Positions 51,770 to 64,000 are shown, counted from the first letter of the stretch. The stretch: DNA of 64,000 bases from Meloidogyne chitwoodi (GCA_015183035.1 JACZZP010000015.1:1054001-1118000); one strand, 5' to 3'. The notes: generated by a model from the letters alone, not told the origin. Program-made: numbers and translations.

Positions 51770-54700
51770 ATGCTTTTATTGCTCATAACATTTGTCTTGT
51801 TAAACATGGCAGGTAGTAATTTTTAATTTTTTTCAAAAAATTCCAATTATTCAGATGCTTCGGTTCGAAATGCAATGTCTATTGATTTGGGTGTTGAGTT
51901 TATGAAAATGGCACTGGTCAAACCAGGAATTCCTATGGAAACTATTTTAAATAGGGAATCTCAACGAAAAACACCTTTTGCTTTGACTATTCGCAATGAT
52001 GAGCGTTATTTTGGGGATGAAGCATTAAAAAAAGTTTTTCAATTATAATAATTAATTTTTATTTTTTTATTTAGGCCATTTCCGCTCCAAAGCAAACCTT
52101 TCTCTTCTTTTTGGATTTAGTTGGTAAGCCTTTTGATGATCCGGCTGTTGCTGATTATCAGAAGAGGTTTCCGCATTTGATCTTGAAAAAGAATGAGCAG
52201 AGGGGATGCGTTGATTTTGTTACCGAGTTAGTATTTTAAAATAATTTTATATTCAAATGTTTGTTTTTGTGATAATTTATCATTAATTGGTTTCTCTTTG
52301 TTTTCTAGTGCCGGCCAACTACCAATTGAAACTTTACTTGCGATGGTACTTACTAATGCTCGTGCCGAGGTCGAAGCTTATGCCGGTCAACCAGTAAAGG
52401 ATGCTGTTATTGCTATTCCTGGATTCTTTGGAGAATCTGAACGTAAAGCTATTGAAACATCTGCTAAAATTGCTGGAATCAATCTGATTCGATTATTAAG
52501 TGCTGGTGCTGCTGCTGCTTTGAATTATGGAGTCTTTCACTTTAAAGATATTACTGAGAACCCAATTGTAATTTTTATAAACATCTTACAAATTATTTAA
52601 GTTTTATTTTAGACTCATTTGATTTATGATGTTGGATCAACTAAAGTTCAGTCTACTTTGGTTCGACTACAGCTCTACAACGAATCATTAGAAAGTTCGG
52701 TTCCAGAAACTAGCAGTAATGAAACAGTGAGTGCAGAAACCAACAAAACAACATCTGCTGAAACAAAAACTTCTGGAAGAGAGCCTCAACCCCGACTTGA
52801 AGTTGTGGGTCATGGTTTTGATGCTAATTTGGGAGGACATCATTTAACGCTTAAACTTCGAGATTATTTGGTAGAACAGTTTCGAAAACAGCATTCAAAC
52901 CTTAAAGATGACATTACTAATAATCCACAGGCAATGGCTAAAATGTTGAAAGAGGCTGGAAGAGTTAAACAGGTTAATTATTTAAATTTAGTTTGATTTT
53001 AATAATATTTTTTCTATAAAGGTTTTATCTGCGAATACGGAAACTTTTGCTCAAATTGAAAGTGTATTTAATGACCTAGATTTTAGAACTAAAGTTAATC
53101 GACAGCAATTGGAAGAAATGTTTATTGAATTTGAAGAACGTTATATTTTACCAATAAAAAATGGCTTAGAAATGGCAAAAGTTGAAATAGATCAATTGGA
53201 TAAAATTTTATTGATGGGAGCTGGAACACGAATACCAAAAATTCAAGAAATACTTACAAAGTTTTTTAATGGGTAACTCTTACTTTGATCTAATAAAATT
53301 GATATTAAATTCTAGAAGACATTAAAAATTTGTCTGTTCCTTGTCTATTTTTTTAAATCAATCTTATTTAAGTAAACAACTAAGTCGTAATCTAAATACG
53401 GATGAGGCCGTTGCTCTTGGTGCTATCTATCAGGCTGCTCTTGAATCCAAAGTTTTTATTATTAAACGTCGCTTTGAACTTATTGATATTCAACTTGCAC
53501 ATCCTTCTAATATAACTGATGGAACAGAAAAAATGGAAGTTGATGAAAAAATAATGCCAAAACAGATGAGTGAGGGTGAAATTTCTGAGTCGAAAAAACT
53601 GTTGGCATTATTTTTTGTAAATTTAAAATTTTATTTTTTAGATTATCCGAATTTGAGAAACGTGAAAAAGCTAGAGTTGAAAGAGATGTTGCTTTAAATT
53701 CTTTGGAATCTACAGTTTTCGATTATGCCTCAAAATTGGATGAACGTGATGAAGAATTTACTAAATTTGGCACAGAAGAAGAGCTTAATGAAATTGGAAA
53801 ACGAGTTGCAGAATTACGTGAATGGCTAGAAGATATTCCTCCAGAAACTGATGCTAAACAACTTAAAGACAGAAAAAGAGAATTGACAAAACCTATAAAA
53901 AAGATACAAAAACGAAAACAACAAAAAGAGGTAAGTAATATCGAACTTTAAGCCTCTTTTTTACTTCTCCATTCCTTCTTATTTTTGTTTTACCTTTTTC
54001 TTCCTCTTCTTTTGCTTGGTTAAATAAGTCAATCAAAAAGGAGATTAATTTTTTTATACCAATTATAAAAATGTAAGAAAAATGAGAAGCATTACCCAGT
54101 TCAATAATTTTCTCCGGTATCTGTAAATCCTATAGTAAGATTCCTACAAGTTGGTTTTTACAAATAAGTATTTTATGAATTCTTTTTAATGTAAGGAACG
54201 TCCTCAACATATGCAAACAGTAGAAGTTGCTTTAGACGAGGCAGATAAGCAATTTTTGATTTTCCGAAACATGACAGATGTTTTTATTGGAGGTGAATTG
54301 GAGACTTATAGCAAACAAATTGCTGATTTGAGAAAATTTTATCAATCTGCTAAAAATGAAGTTGAAAAATTGCCTGACAATAAAGATTCTTCTTTCACTA
54401 CAGATGAATTGAAAACTAAGGTTTTTGTAATTTTTATTGATTAAAATAATAATTATTATTAGGGTAGTTTGCTAAATAGAGAAACTAAATTCCTTTTCAA
54501 CAAAGTTCTCACAGCTCTCCGTGTAAAGGAAGAAGCTGAACGTGCTGCAAAAAAAGTAGCAGAAGAGGCTGAAGCTAAATTAAAAGCAGAACAAGAGGCT
54601 AAAGATATTGCTGCTAGTGAAGATGAGGGAGAAAAATTAGAAGCTGAAGTTAGTCCCGAAGGAGATGATATTAGTAAAATTACAAAGGATGGAGTTGAAG

Positions 54701-54875
54701 AAGGTAAATATTCTAATAATTTATTTAGAAAAAATATTTAATAATTAAATTTTTTCTCACATCAGATGAAAAATTACCAGATGATTCTTTAAAGGCTAAT
54801 GGTACTGAAAATATGGATATTGATAAAGAAGTAAAGAAGGATCAAAAAGAGGCTGACATGAAGGAAGAGCTTTGA
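51770..54875 (+). CDS. HYOU1: GRP170/HYOU1-type ER chaperone lacking the beta-sandwich domain
   Basis: Eleven exons sum to 2,337 nt, or 778 residues, in a single closed frame. A signal peptide (MLLLLLITFVLLNMADA) leads into an Hsp70-superfamily ATPase domain: MSIDLGVEFMKMALVKPG, RKTPFALTIRNDERYFGDEA, HLIYDVGSTKVQSTLV, VVGHGFDANLGGHHL, LLMGAGTRIPKIQEI and NTDEAVALGAIYQAA. A Thr/Ser-rich insert sits in lobe II. After ESKVFIIKRRFELIDIQLAH the sequence passes straight into an acidic loop (MEVDEKIMPKQMSEGEIS) and then the alpha-helical lid (LSEFEKREKARVERDVALNS). The substrate-binding beta-sandwich expected between them is absent. The C-terminus ADMKEEL is a KDEL-like ER-retention signal. GRP170 proteins act as nucleotide exchange factors for BiP and as holdases. 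Confidence 0.9.
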
Positions 54876-55314
54876 ATGACTGTTTTATTTTTATAATTGT
54901 TGTGCTATAGTCATTCCATTCATTATTTTATTGTTCTTTTAAGTAGAATTATCAGCAGATTTTTTTGACTCGAATCACTGAATTGCACGAAACTGACAAT
55001 TCTTTCTTTATCTATTATTCTCATTTATCAATCAATTCTGATTGACATAGACAATCGTTTCGGTACTTTTTGACCAATATAAGTATTTAGCTGCTTTATT
55101 TACTCTCAATTTTTGTCTTTTTTTGATTGACTTGGTAATTATTCTATTGTTTTATGTTTTTTTCTTTGTCCTCAAATTCCTATTGTTTTGTTATTTTGTT
55201 TATTATTATATTAAATTTGGGTGCAAAAAAGTTTAGTTCTAAATTTTAGTTTAAATATATACTTTTTACTTGTTGTTAAGTATTTATTAAAAATTTAAAT
55301 ATTATTTTTAAATA
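54876..55314. other. Intergenic
   Basis: About 440 bp between the GRP170 stop and the CK2 beta start; same-strand neighbours. T-rich, no other feature. A TTGTTAAG acceptor near 55280 could serve trans-splicing. Confidence 0.55.
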
Positions 55315-56570
<1,256 letters not shown>

Positions 56571-57216
56571 TTTTTTAAAATTGTTTTTCCCAGTTTTTAG
56601 TAACTTAAATCATTTGTTTGGGATGAAATTAAGAAAATAGAGAATATTTTAAGTTGGGGATTTATGTCTTTAGCTTATTGATTATTTTGGGTTTTTTAAT
56701 TTTGTTAACATGACATTTTGTCCCATACAGAATGCAATCGGTGATCTCCTCAATTGAATAAATTTCAACAAAATAATTTTTAAAAAAAGAAGGAAATGTG
56801 ACAACGCAATAAAAACCAATTTATTTTTTAAAAATAATAAATACTCAATTGATGTATCTCTTTTAATTTAAATATTTATATTTATTTTTTACAAACTTTA
56901 AATGTGTCTGTGTAGTAAGAGACATAAGGATCTCTCTCTTTCCTTTTATTCTTTAATTTATTTTAAATATTTAAATGCAAATATATTTATTTTTGATTTT
57001 AATTATTAAATAAACTATTAAATATAAAAATATATTACTCATCAAATTAATGGGAAAATTATATTATTTTAACCAATTAAAATAAATAAAATTCATCTCT
57101 CTAATAAACTATTTATTTAAAAAATATAAAAGTGGTGGATATATATTTAATATAATTTTAGTTAGAAATTATTTTTTAAATATTTAATTAAATTTTAAAA
57201 TTATTATTAATACAAA
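56571..57216. other. Intergenic; start of the right-hand AT-rich block
   Basis: The 3' flank of kin-10 and the upstream region of the secreted-protein gene. Base composition shifts to extreme AT here. No gene is seen. Confidence 0.6.
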
Positions 57217-59960
57217 ATGATTTTATTTTTTTATATTATTTATTTTATATTAATAATACCCTATTATTTTGCTAATATGGAAGAAGGATATAATTTGTAA
57301 AATTTTTATTTTAAATTTAATTCATAAAACTTAGCTAATAAGACTAAATTTAAAAATACATTAATTTAATATTTAAATTATCTTTATAAGAGAAAGAATA
57401 ATTCTTTATAATAATTATATTTTTATTAATTATTTTAAAATAAATAAATATAAATAATTTTAAAATTAATTAATTTAAGTAATTCTTTAATTGGACTTTC
57501 TAATATTCAAAGACTTGATTTTGTTGATTTAATAGATAATAATAATTCATCAAAATGTTCTTATAATTATGGTAATTTTGCTTTGCGTTTTTCTTTGCCT
57601 GAAAATATGTTTTGTGAAAAGTAAATATTTAAATATTAATTTTTAAATATTTCTTTTTAAGATTTATGTTATGTTTTGTTAGTCGACTTGATCCAAATTT
57701 TGGAAGAATTAATCCATTCTTTCAAGTAAAATAATTAAATATATATTTATTTAAAATAAATTAAATAAAAGATAGAAAATCGTAAATGTGATGGACATCA
57801 AATGGCTGCAAATTGTATTCCTCAAGGATATGGAAAAACTGCCTGGCATGCTATAGAATTTAATATTGAAGAAAATAAAACAAACAATTCAATTAATAAT
57901 GTTATTTTACGTTTTTCATATGGAAATAATATAAAGTAATTAATTAAGTAATTAAAATAATTTTAAATTAATTTTTAGTAATTCATATAAATTTAAATTA
58001 CCATCAAATAGAACATTTTATTTAAATATTAATTTCAATTCACCATTAAAAGCATTAATTTCATCTGATAAAAATGGACAAAATATTTTATTTAATGATG
58101 AAGAAATGCGTCCAACAATTAAAAAATTAAAAAATGGATTTTCATTTAAATTTATTAATAATTTTGGTTTATGGCAATTACCTTTAGAATGGGCATGGTT
58201 AAGACCTAAAGATTTATTTAAAAGAGAAGAACTTGATTTTAATAATTTTCAACCAATTTTAAGAATATTTAGAGATAAAAAATGTCAAGATTTAAATGTA
58301 AAAATTATTGGAGCTAAAGTAATATTATTGGCTCTACCTTAGGACATGCGTCCCATGAAGGGACATGCGTCCCATCAAGGGACATGCGTCCCATCAGAGA
58401 ATATGCGTCCCAAAATTAGTATATGCGTCCCATCAAAGTATATGCGTCCCAAAATTAGTATATGCGTCCCATCAAAGTATATGCGTCCCAAAATTAGTAT
58501 ATGCGTCCCATCAAAGTATATGCGTCCCATCAAAGTATATGCGTCCCAAAATTAGTATATGCGTCCCATCAAAGTATATGCGTCCCAAAATTAGTATATG
58601 CGTCCCATCAAAGTATATGCGTCCCATCAAAGTATATGCGTCCCAAAATTAGTATATGCGTCCCATCAAAGTATATGCGTCCCAAAACTAGTATATGCGT
58701 CCCATCAAAGTATATTAAATTATATATTAAAAAAGATACAATTTTATGATAAATTTAAATTTTTTCATTATAATGCCTTGCTCAAGGGCCAACGAGCATA
58801 AATAAAAAAATTTTAACATTCATAAGGTTGAATTTCTTTTCCCATTTGGGTTAAATAATAATAAAAAACTTCAAGTTGTCCACTTCTAGAATGTTTTATT
58901 ACAGTGCCTTGTGTGTCTAAAAACAAATTGAAAAATATTACTAAATTAATTCTACCATCGAAGCATAAATTTCTTAAATCAGGCTTATAACAAAATCTTT
59001 CAACATTTAATTGAAGAAATAAGAACTCAGTACCAACTTTAAATGATTACATTCAATTATTCGAAATTTTTATAAAAATTTTAGACAATTTTTATTTTCC
59101 ATATTTTGCTTGTTGGCCCTTAAGCAAGGCAATAACATAAAATAAATAATTAAAAAAATACTTTTTTTACTAATGGGACGCATATACTTTGATGGGACGC
59201 ATATACTAATTTTGGGACGCATATACTTTGATGGGACGCATATTCTCTGATGGGACGCATGTCCCTTGATGGGACGCATGTCCCTTCATGGGACGCATGT
59301 CCTAAGGTAGAGCCATATTATTATAATAAAATAAATAATTATTTTAAATAGCCAAAATTATTACCTGAATTATTACTTAATGAATTAGAAGCATTATGGA
59401 TTTTACCAGAAAATGAAAATAAAAAAACATTTTATGGCCGTGCAATTCTTGTTAATTTTACTTTAAATGATTATTTATTTTTAGCAGCATTTATTGGATT
59501 TATTGAATATTCAAATAATTTATTAAATAATAATACTGAATGTTTAAATTATATTAAAGTTTTTATTTTATTTAAATATTAATAAATAATATAAATTAAA
59601 GGATAATTTAAAAAAACATTATAAAGAATGTGAAAGAATGAATAATTTAACAAATGAATTATTAAATAATAAAAAACCAAGATTTATTGGAATTCCAAAA
59701 AAGTAAATAAAAATTAAATAAATACAATAATATATTTTTATTTTTAATTTAAAAGAAGTATAATTAATAAAAATTCTGTTGGAATGTTTTTTATTCAATG
59801 TAAAAAATTAATATTTGGATTACCTTTACTTGAACCACATAAATATGGAACAAATGAACAAAAAGTTACAAATTGGGAAATAATTTATAATTGGAGTAAA
59901 TTAAAAATAAATTTTAATAATTTTAATTGGGAAGAAGGTTGGCCACCAAAAAAAGAATAA
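57217..59960 (+). CDS. Predicted secreted protein of unknown family, with a transposon in an intron
   Basis: Eight exons join in frame. A signal peptide ([19 protein letters not shown]) is followed by about 480 Asn/Lys/Phe-rich residues. Notable segments are [10 protein letters not shown], a Cys pair in [11 protein letters not shown] and [69 protein letters not shown] and a C-terminus [11 protein letters not shown]. Cysteines are spaced as in an exported, disulphide-bonded protein. I recognise no domain. The intron at about 58319-59352 is over 1 kb, against 40-60 nt for most other introns, because it contains a 985-bp foldback element; both splice ends still give a continuous frame (IIGAK|PKLLPE). 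Confidence 0.7.
58343..58714 (+). repeat. Expanded subterminal minisatellite arm
   Basis: Nineteen or so copies of an ATGCGTCCCA-headed unit, alternating between a CATCAAAGTAT tail (19 bp) and an AAAATTAGTAT tail (20 bp). The first units carry GACATG instead of TATATG and match the first units of the right arm. Higher-order blocks of two or three units are themselves repeated, which points to recent unequal exchange or slippage. Confidence 0.85.
59173..59302 (-). repeat. Short inverted minisatellite arm
   Basis: Reverse-complement counterpart of the left array, with about seven units (GGGACGCATATACTTTGATG and related). The order of variant units from the tip inward matches the start of the left arm. 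The left arm is therefore the expanded one. Confidence 0.85.
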
Positions 59961-60381
59961 AAATTAATTAAATTTTAATTTATATTAAATAATATTTAAA
60001 TATTAATAAAACTATTTATTTTAAAATATATATTTTTGAGGATATTTAGAAGAGGGAAATTATCTTATATTTATATGTAGCATATATTGAAAATAATTTA
60101 AAAAAAAAAGTAAAATTAAAAGGTCAAAAAGAAATTTAAAAAATATAAATATTTTTTTAATTAATAAAATTAATTATTATTTTTCTAATTGGTTTATTTT
60201 TGTTTTAAAAGATGACAGATTGTATAATTAAATATTATTATTACTATAATTTAAATAATCAATAATATTAATTTTTAAAATAATTTTATTTTATAATTAA
60301 TTAAAAAATAATAATAAATAAATAAATAAATAAATATTTATTTTTTAATTAATTTATATTTTCATATCACTTTATTCTTCT
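59961..60381. other. Convergent intergenic region
   Basis: About 420 bp between the 3' ends of the two convergent secreted/membrane-protein genes. Only A/T simple sequence is seen. Confidence 0.6.
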
Positions 60382-62020
60382 TTATTTTTTACTACTACTA
60401 CCACTAATATTATTATTACTTTTTTTTCCTTTTCCTCTTTTTGTTGAATTATTTGTTGTATTATTATTTGTTGTACTATTTAACATTTTAATATTTGTTT
60501 GAATTTCAGTTTTATTATTTTTTAAATTATTATTTGTTTTATTTAAAAATGTTCCATTATTATCTTCTTCTTTATTTTTACTAATCATTAAAATAAAAAT
60601 AATAACACCAGCAATAATTAAAATCCTTTTTTAAAAATTAATAATTAATTAATTAATAATTTAAAAAAAAACTAACAATAAAATAAATATTATAATTCCA
60701 ATAATATATAACCATTTTGTATTATTATTTTCATTTTTATTTAATTCTTTTGTTGTTGTTTTATTATTATCATTTATTATTTTAGTAGTAGTAGTTTGTG
60801 TTGTTTTAATTGAAGATATTTTTGAATTATTAATTAAATTGGTTGTTGCTTTATTTGTTGTAGATTTAATATTTATTTTATTTTTTAAAGGTTTATAATT
60901 AGAACCAGACTGAAAAATAAAATTAAAAAAAATATTTTTAAGAAAATATTTTTACAAATTTTATTTGAATATCTTTGCAATATGGTCCATCAGGTTTCTC
61001 ATCTTTTAAATAAAATTCTCCTCCACTTTGAGGATAATCGTAAGGCACATGTTTCAATGTTGATTTTTGTGGAAGTAAATAAAAAACAAATAAATATTTA
61101 AATTCTTTATCTTTATAATTTATATCAGTAATTTCCCAAGATTTTGGAGTTTTAATATTTTCTTTTTTAATACAATTTGAAAAATCAATTTGATATCCAA
61201 TTTCTCTACCGTTTGTGTCAACTGAAAACCAATATTCTCCTTCTTTACTAATGGTCACTTTACTTTCTGATTTTTTATTTGATCCACTATCACTATGAAT
61301 ATTACCACGTGAATCGTGATCCCCAACTGTAAAAATAAAAATATAATTTAAATTAAAAAATATATTTTTTTACTTGGATCCATATTTACATAAATATTAT
61401 TTTTATTGAAATAACTCCAAGCAATTTCTAATCCTGTTTGTTTTATACATTTTCCTTTATTTTCATCATTAACTCCACAATATTTGCAATTGGGATTATG
61501 ATTATTAAAATATTTAGGTCCTTTAGATGATAATTCATTAAATTCTTTTAAATTAATACTATAAGCAAATGGAAGTCTAAAAACAAATAAATATAAATAA
61601 TTAATTTATTTTTACTTATTTAAATTAAATCCAGCTTTTTTTTCAGCTTTATTATTTTTTTGTCCTAAACATTTCTCTAATTTATCATTATTAATTATAA
61701 TGGCAGTAAATTCAAATTTATTTTCCAATTTTTCTTTTGTTAATAAATCTATAACACATCCAGTATTTTTAATTGTTCCTTCTTTTTTATAATGCAAAAT
61801 ACTTTAAAAATATATTTATTTATTAATATAATTATTTATAAACTTACATATCATTTCCTTCAATAGTAACATCACATTTAATTGTATCATTTTTGTAATT
61901 ACCAATTTTAATAATTTTATCATTTTCTAAAATATGTTGACCATATCCAACAATTTCATTACATTTAATATAATTAAATAAATTAAATAAAAGTAAAATA
62001 ATATAACCAAAACGTAACAT
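60382..62020 (-). CDS. Predicted type I membrane protein of unknown family
   Basis: The most plausible start is the Met at 62020, which opens a clean signal peptide (MLRFGYIILLLFNLFNYIKC); an in-frame Met at 62101 would add a polar extension. The ectodomain has scattered cysteines (TGCVIDLL, KCLGQ, NPNCKYCG, KGKCIKQTG, FSNCIKKE, GPYCKDI) and segments NNIYVNMDPIGDHDSRGNIH and EGEYWFSVDTNGREIGYQI, suggesting a beta-sandwich-like exported domain. A Thr/Asn-rich stalk leads to a membrane span encoded across an intron (LYIIGIIIFILLILIIAG). The short cytosolic tail is Asn/Lys-rich and ends GSSSKK. Six exons. I recognise no family. Confidence 0.65.
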
Positions 62021-62535
62021 AAATAAATAAATTAATTTATTTGTTTTTGAAGAAAATAAAATAAAATATTGTTTTTTGTTTATAAAATGTTTTAAAAACA
62101 AAAAAAGTTTTGGCTTTTATACTATTAAAGTTACAAACATTTAAATGTTTTTTTAATTGTTTTATTTTTAAATAATTTTATTTATATATTATTTAAATTA
62201 AATAATATAAATAATATTTTATAGAAATCCTTAATTATAAAAGAATGGAAATATTATTTAAATAATTGTATAAATATATTTACTAGTGACCGGAAAAAAC
62301 GATTTTTCCGGATTCGGATTCCGGACCGGATTTTGTGAATAGAGCCGGATCGGATCCGGCCGGATCCGGCTATAATAATCCGGTCCGGAATTAATCCGGA
62401 GATTTTTAAATTCCGGATCCGGATGAATTTGTCCGGATTCCGGACCGGATTTTGGTTTTTTATTAATTTTTCAAAAAAATGTAAAAATATTGGTAAAAAA
62501 CTTAAATTTTCAAAATAAGCAACAATAAAATTTTA

Positions 62536-62875
62536 TTAATAAGAGTAATTCAATTGTGGGATTGCTTTGTTCAAAAAAATCAAATATTCAGCATTTTCTG
62601 GTTTAAGATTGACCTCCTACATATAATCGAATACATCTCTTGCTACGCCGAAAATTTCTTCACTTTCAACTAGGGTAGCTCCTCGACCCATCGGGGGCGG
62701 AAATTTCGCGGGACGGGGATCGCCGGGGGAAGCATGTCGGGGTTCGGGTCGGGGAAAAACTCTAAAAATGTCGGGGGTGGGTAGCTACCCTACTTCAACA
62801 CTTGTAGAAGGTGTTGTCAAATATTTAGCCGCTAGTTTGGCAAATCGTGGATTATTTTACGATTCTTTTTCCACA
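62536..62875 (-). pseudogene. hAT transposase C-terminal dimerisation-domain relic
   Basis: On the minus strand the frame reads FAKLAAKYLTTPSTSVESEE and continues IFGVARDVFDYM, a stop codon, then VNLKPENAEYLIFLNKAI to a terminal TAA at 62536. The LTTPSTSVESEE...F motif and the LKPENAEYLIFL helix are the hallmark of the hAT C-terminal dimerisation region. It is broken by one stop and by the nested element at 62671-62792 (between the TSV and ESEE codons). The catalytic and BED zinc-finger parts are missing. Confidence 0.75.
62671..62792. mobile_element. Nested 122-bp hAT-like MITE
   Basis: The ends are TAGGGTAGCT and AGCTACCCTA. Flanks are CTTTCAAC on the left and CTTCAACA on the right, an 8-bp target-site duplication if a 1-nt indel is allowed. 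It splits the transposase relic, and removing it would rejoin the conserved motif, so insertion is later than the host element. It is GC-rich (CGGGG repeats). Confidence 0.7.
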
Positions 62876-63504
62876 GGTCGAGAGGATCAGATCTCCGCGG
62901 GTTGAGCTAAGTATTGGATTTCGGGAGGATAAATTTTCATTTCGGGGTTTTAGCGCCGCAGGCAAAATTTTAAAGATTTTTTAATGCTCCTGCTACCATA
63001 AATTCACCTTTTTTATTGCCATTGGTGAAAATTTTTTACATTCTTTTGCAAAAATTTCCCTCTTAAGCGCCGCAGGCGAAAAATTTAAAAAATTTTTAAA
63101 CCTCTGTTGCCGAAAATTTCACTTTTTTTTGCGTCGCAGGCTATTCAGTTTCTAAATCAATATCAAGCATTTAATCGCAATTAAATTATAATATGTATAA
63201 ATGCAATAATTTATGTAATAAGAGAAAAAGTCAATTTCTATTAAATATTTATTTACGCCACAAAACTGCATTTTTTAAATCTCTACCGTCCTCTCATTAA
63301 TTTTCTTAACATTATGCCAAAAATTTTAATAATCCGGAATTCGATAAAAATACTTGCCGGATTCGGATTCCGGACCGGATTTTGTGAATAGAGCCGGACC
63401 GGATCCGGCCGGATCCGGTGGGTATAATCCGGTCCGGAATTAATCCGGAGATTTTGAAAAAACCTCGTTTTTTGGGACCGGATCCGGTCCGGCGCCGGTC
63501 ACTA

Positions 63505-64000
63505 ATATTTACAATAAATTAATACCAACATAATAAACTAATATTTCTTTTAATATTTATTTTTATTAATTTTTGATAAAAGTTCATTTTATTTAAAAAG
63601 ATTTTTACTTTAAAATAAATTTAATAGGCGCACCCTGAAAGTTTGGTTTTCAACTTTTGAGGTCCAAAGCTTTGATATTTGTCTCTTAAAATAAGAATAT
63701 ATTTTAAAAATATTTTTTTATATTTTTATAATTTTAAATAAATTTAATAAAATATTTAAAAAATGTTTTTCTTTTAATTTTAAAATTAAGATTTTAGTTA
63801 TTTTTTGAAATATTTACTTGTCAAATAAATAAAAACATTATTTAATTAAAATATTAAATTTATAGTTTAACAAAGAAATAATTAAATAATTGTTCTGAGA
63901 AAATTAAATTATCAAAATTCAAATAATTTACTATTAACCAAATTAATAAAAACAAAATTAGAAAAATTGTTAAAGTTTGTAATTTTATTTATTATTTTTA
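63505..64000. other. AT-rich right edge
   Basis: No gene is supported. A short GC-richer stretch near 63627-63675 (GGCGCACCCTGAAAG) could be an end of another repeat, but no partner is visible in the window. Confidence 0.5.

Larger units (their letters stand above)
58330..59314. mobile_element. Foldback-like, Merlin-type element with minisatellite arms, 985 bp
   Basis: The tips are GGCTCTACCTTAGGACATGC and its exact complement ending at 59314. The 8-bp duplication ATATTATT lies at 58322-58329 and 59315-59322. Inside each tip is a tandem array of ~19-20-bp units built on ATGCGTCCCATCAAAGTAT and ATGCGTCCCAAAATTAGTAT: about 370 bp on the left and only about 130 bp on the right. A second internal inverted pair is GCCTTGCTCAAGGGCCAAC (58774) and GTTGGCCCTTAAGCAAGGC (59112). 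Several open frames through the array are repeat translations. There is no transposase. Confidence 0.85.
62284..63504. mobile_element. Decayed hAT transposon, 1,221 bp
   Basis: The ends are TAGTGACCGG and CCGGTCACTA, with the 8-bp duplication ATATTTAC at 62276-62283 and 63505-63512. Subterminal GGATCCGG/CCGGATCC dyads fill about 150 bp at each end (62295-62460 and 63330-63500). The interior keeps a hAT dimerisation-domain relic on the minus strand, a nested 122-bp element, and GCGCCGCAGGC modules at about 62953, 63068 and 63130. Confidence 0.88.

Noticed and set aside
58346..58801. Several overlapping open frames and a CRISPR-like look of regular repeats
   Set aside because: The frames are translations of the ATGCGTCCCA minisatellite. 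There are no unique spacers, and the array mirrors an inverted copy at 59173-59302 inside a transposon in a eukaryotic intron.

Overview
This is a very AT-rich nuclear window from a nematode. Most genes have many short introns (often 35-60 nt), intron acceptors are TTTTTAG or A-rich AAAAAG, and the conserved genes have clear animal counterparts. The base composition, tiny introns and secreted proteins of unknown family fit a root-knot nematode (Meloidogyne-like), but the genus is an inference. No prokaryotic, viral or organellar segment is seen. CDS coordinates run from start codon to stop codon and include introns.

Left part (1-21.4 kb). The 3' end of an unknown gene is followed by an SLC7-type amino-acid transporter, a NEK6/7-like kinase, and (minus strand) a membrane protein with CUB and LDLa-like domains. 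Next come a hAT transposon at 13.0 kb carrying a tRNA-like relic, a single-exon predicted secreted protein at 15.5-16.5 kb between ~100-bp direct repeats, and a C2H2 zinc-finger gene at 17.1-21.4 kb. The last intron of the zinc-finger gene holds a ~1.1-kb palindrome with two near-identical, head-to-head, GC-rich small genes. From 21.4 to 32.6 kb I see almost only low-complexity AT DNA, two MITEs and a GC-richer patch near 31 kb.

Right-centre (32.6-56.6 kb) is a dense, less AT-rich block of conserved genes: a GPAT3/4-type acyltransferase (minus), a tetraspanin, an RNFT-type RING ubiquitin ligase, HMG-CoA reductase, a lipid-droplet-associated hydrolase (LDAH family), a SIK-type kinase, a nitrobindin-like protein, a GRP170/HYOU1 ER chaperone and casein kinase 2 beta. 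Three of these act in lipid or isoprenoid metabolism.

Right end (57.2-64 kb) returns to extreme AT richness. Two convergent genes encode predicted secreted or membrane proteins of no family I recognise. The first has a 985-bp foldback-like transposon in an intron. A decayed hAT element, itself carrying a nested 122-bp element, follows.

Transposon ends could be placed precisely because target-site duplications are visible. Four elements have TAG/CAG termini and perfect 8-bp duplications (hAT type); one retains a hAT dimerisation-domain relic. Three have GG termini and 8-bp duplications (Merlin-like); one retains an ISXO2/Merlin-type N-terminal relic. The observations most worth checking are the intronic palindromic gene pair, a GRP170 without its beta-sandwich domain, two introns in the GPAT gene that appear to end in TG, and the minisatellite-armed foldback element.
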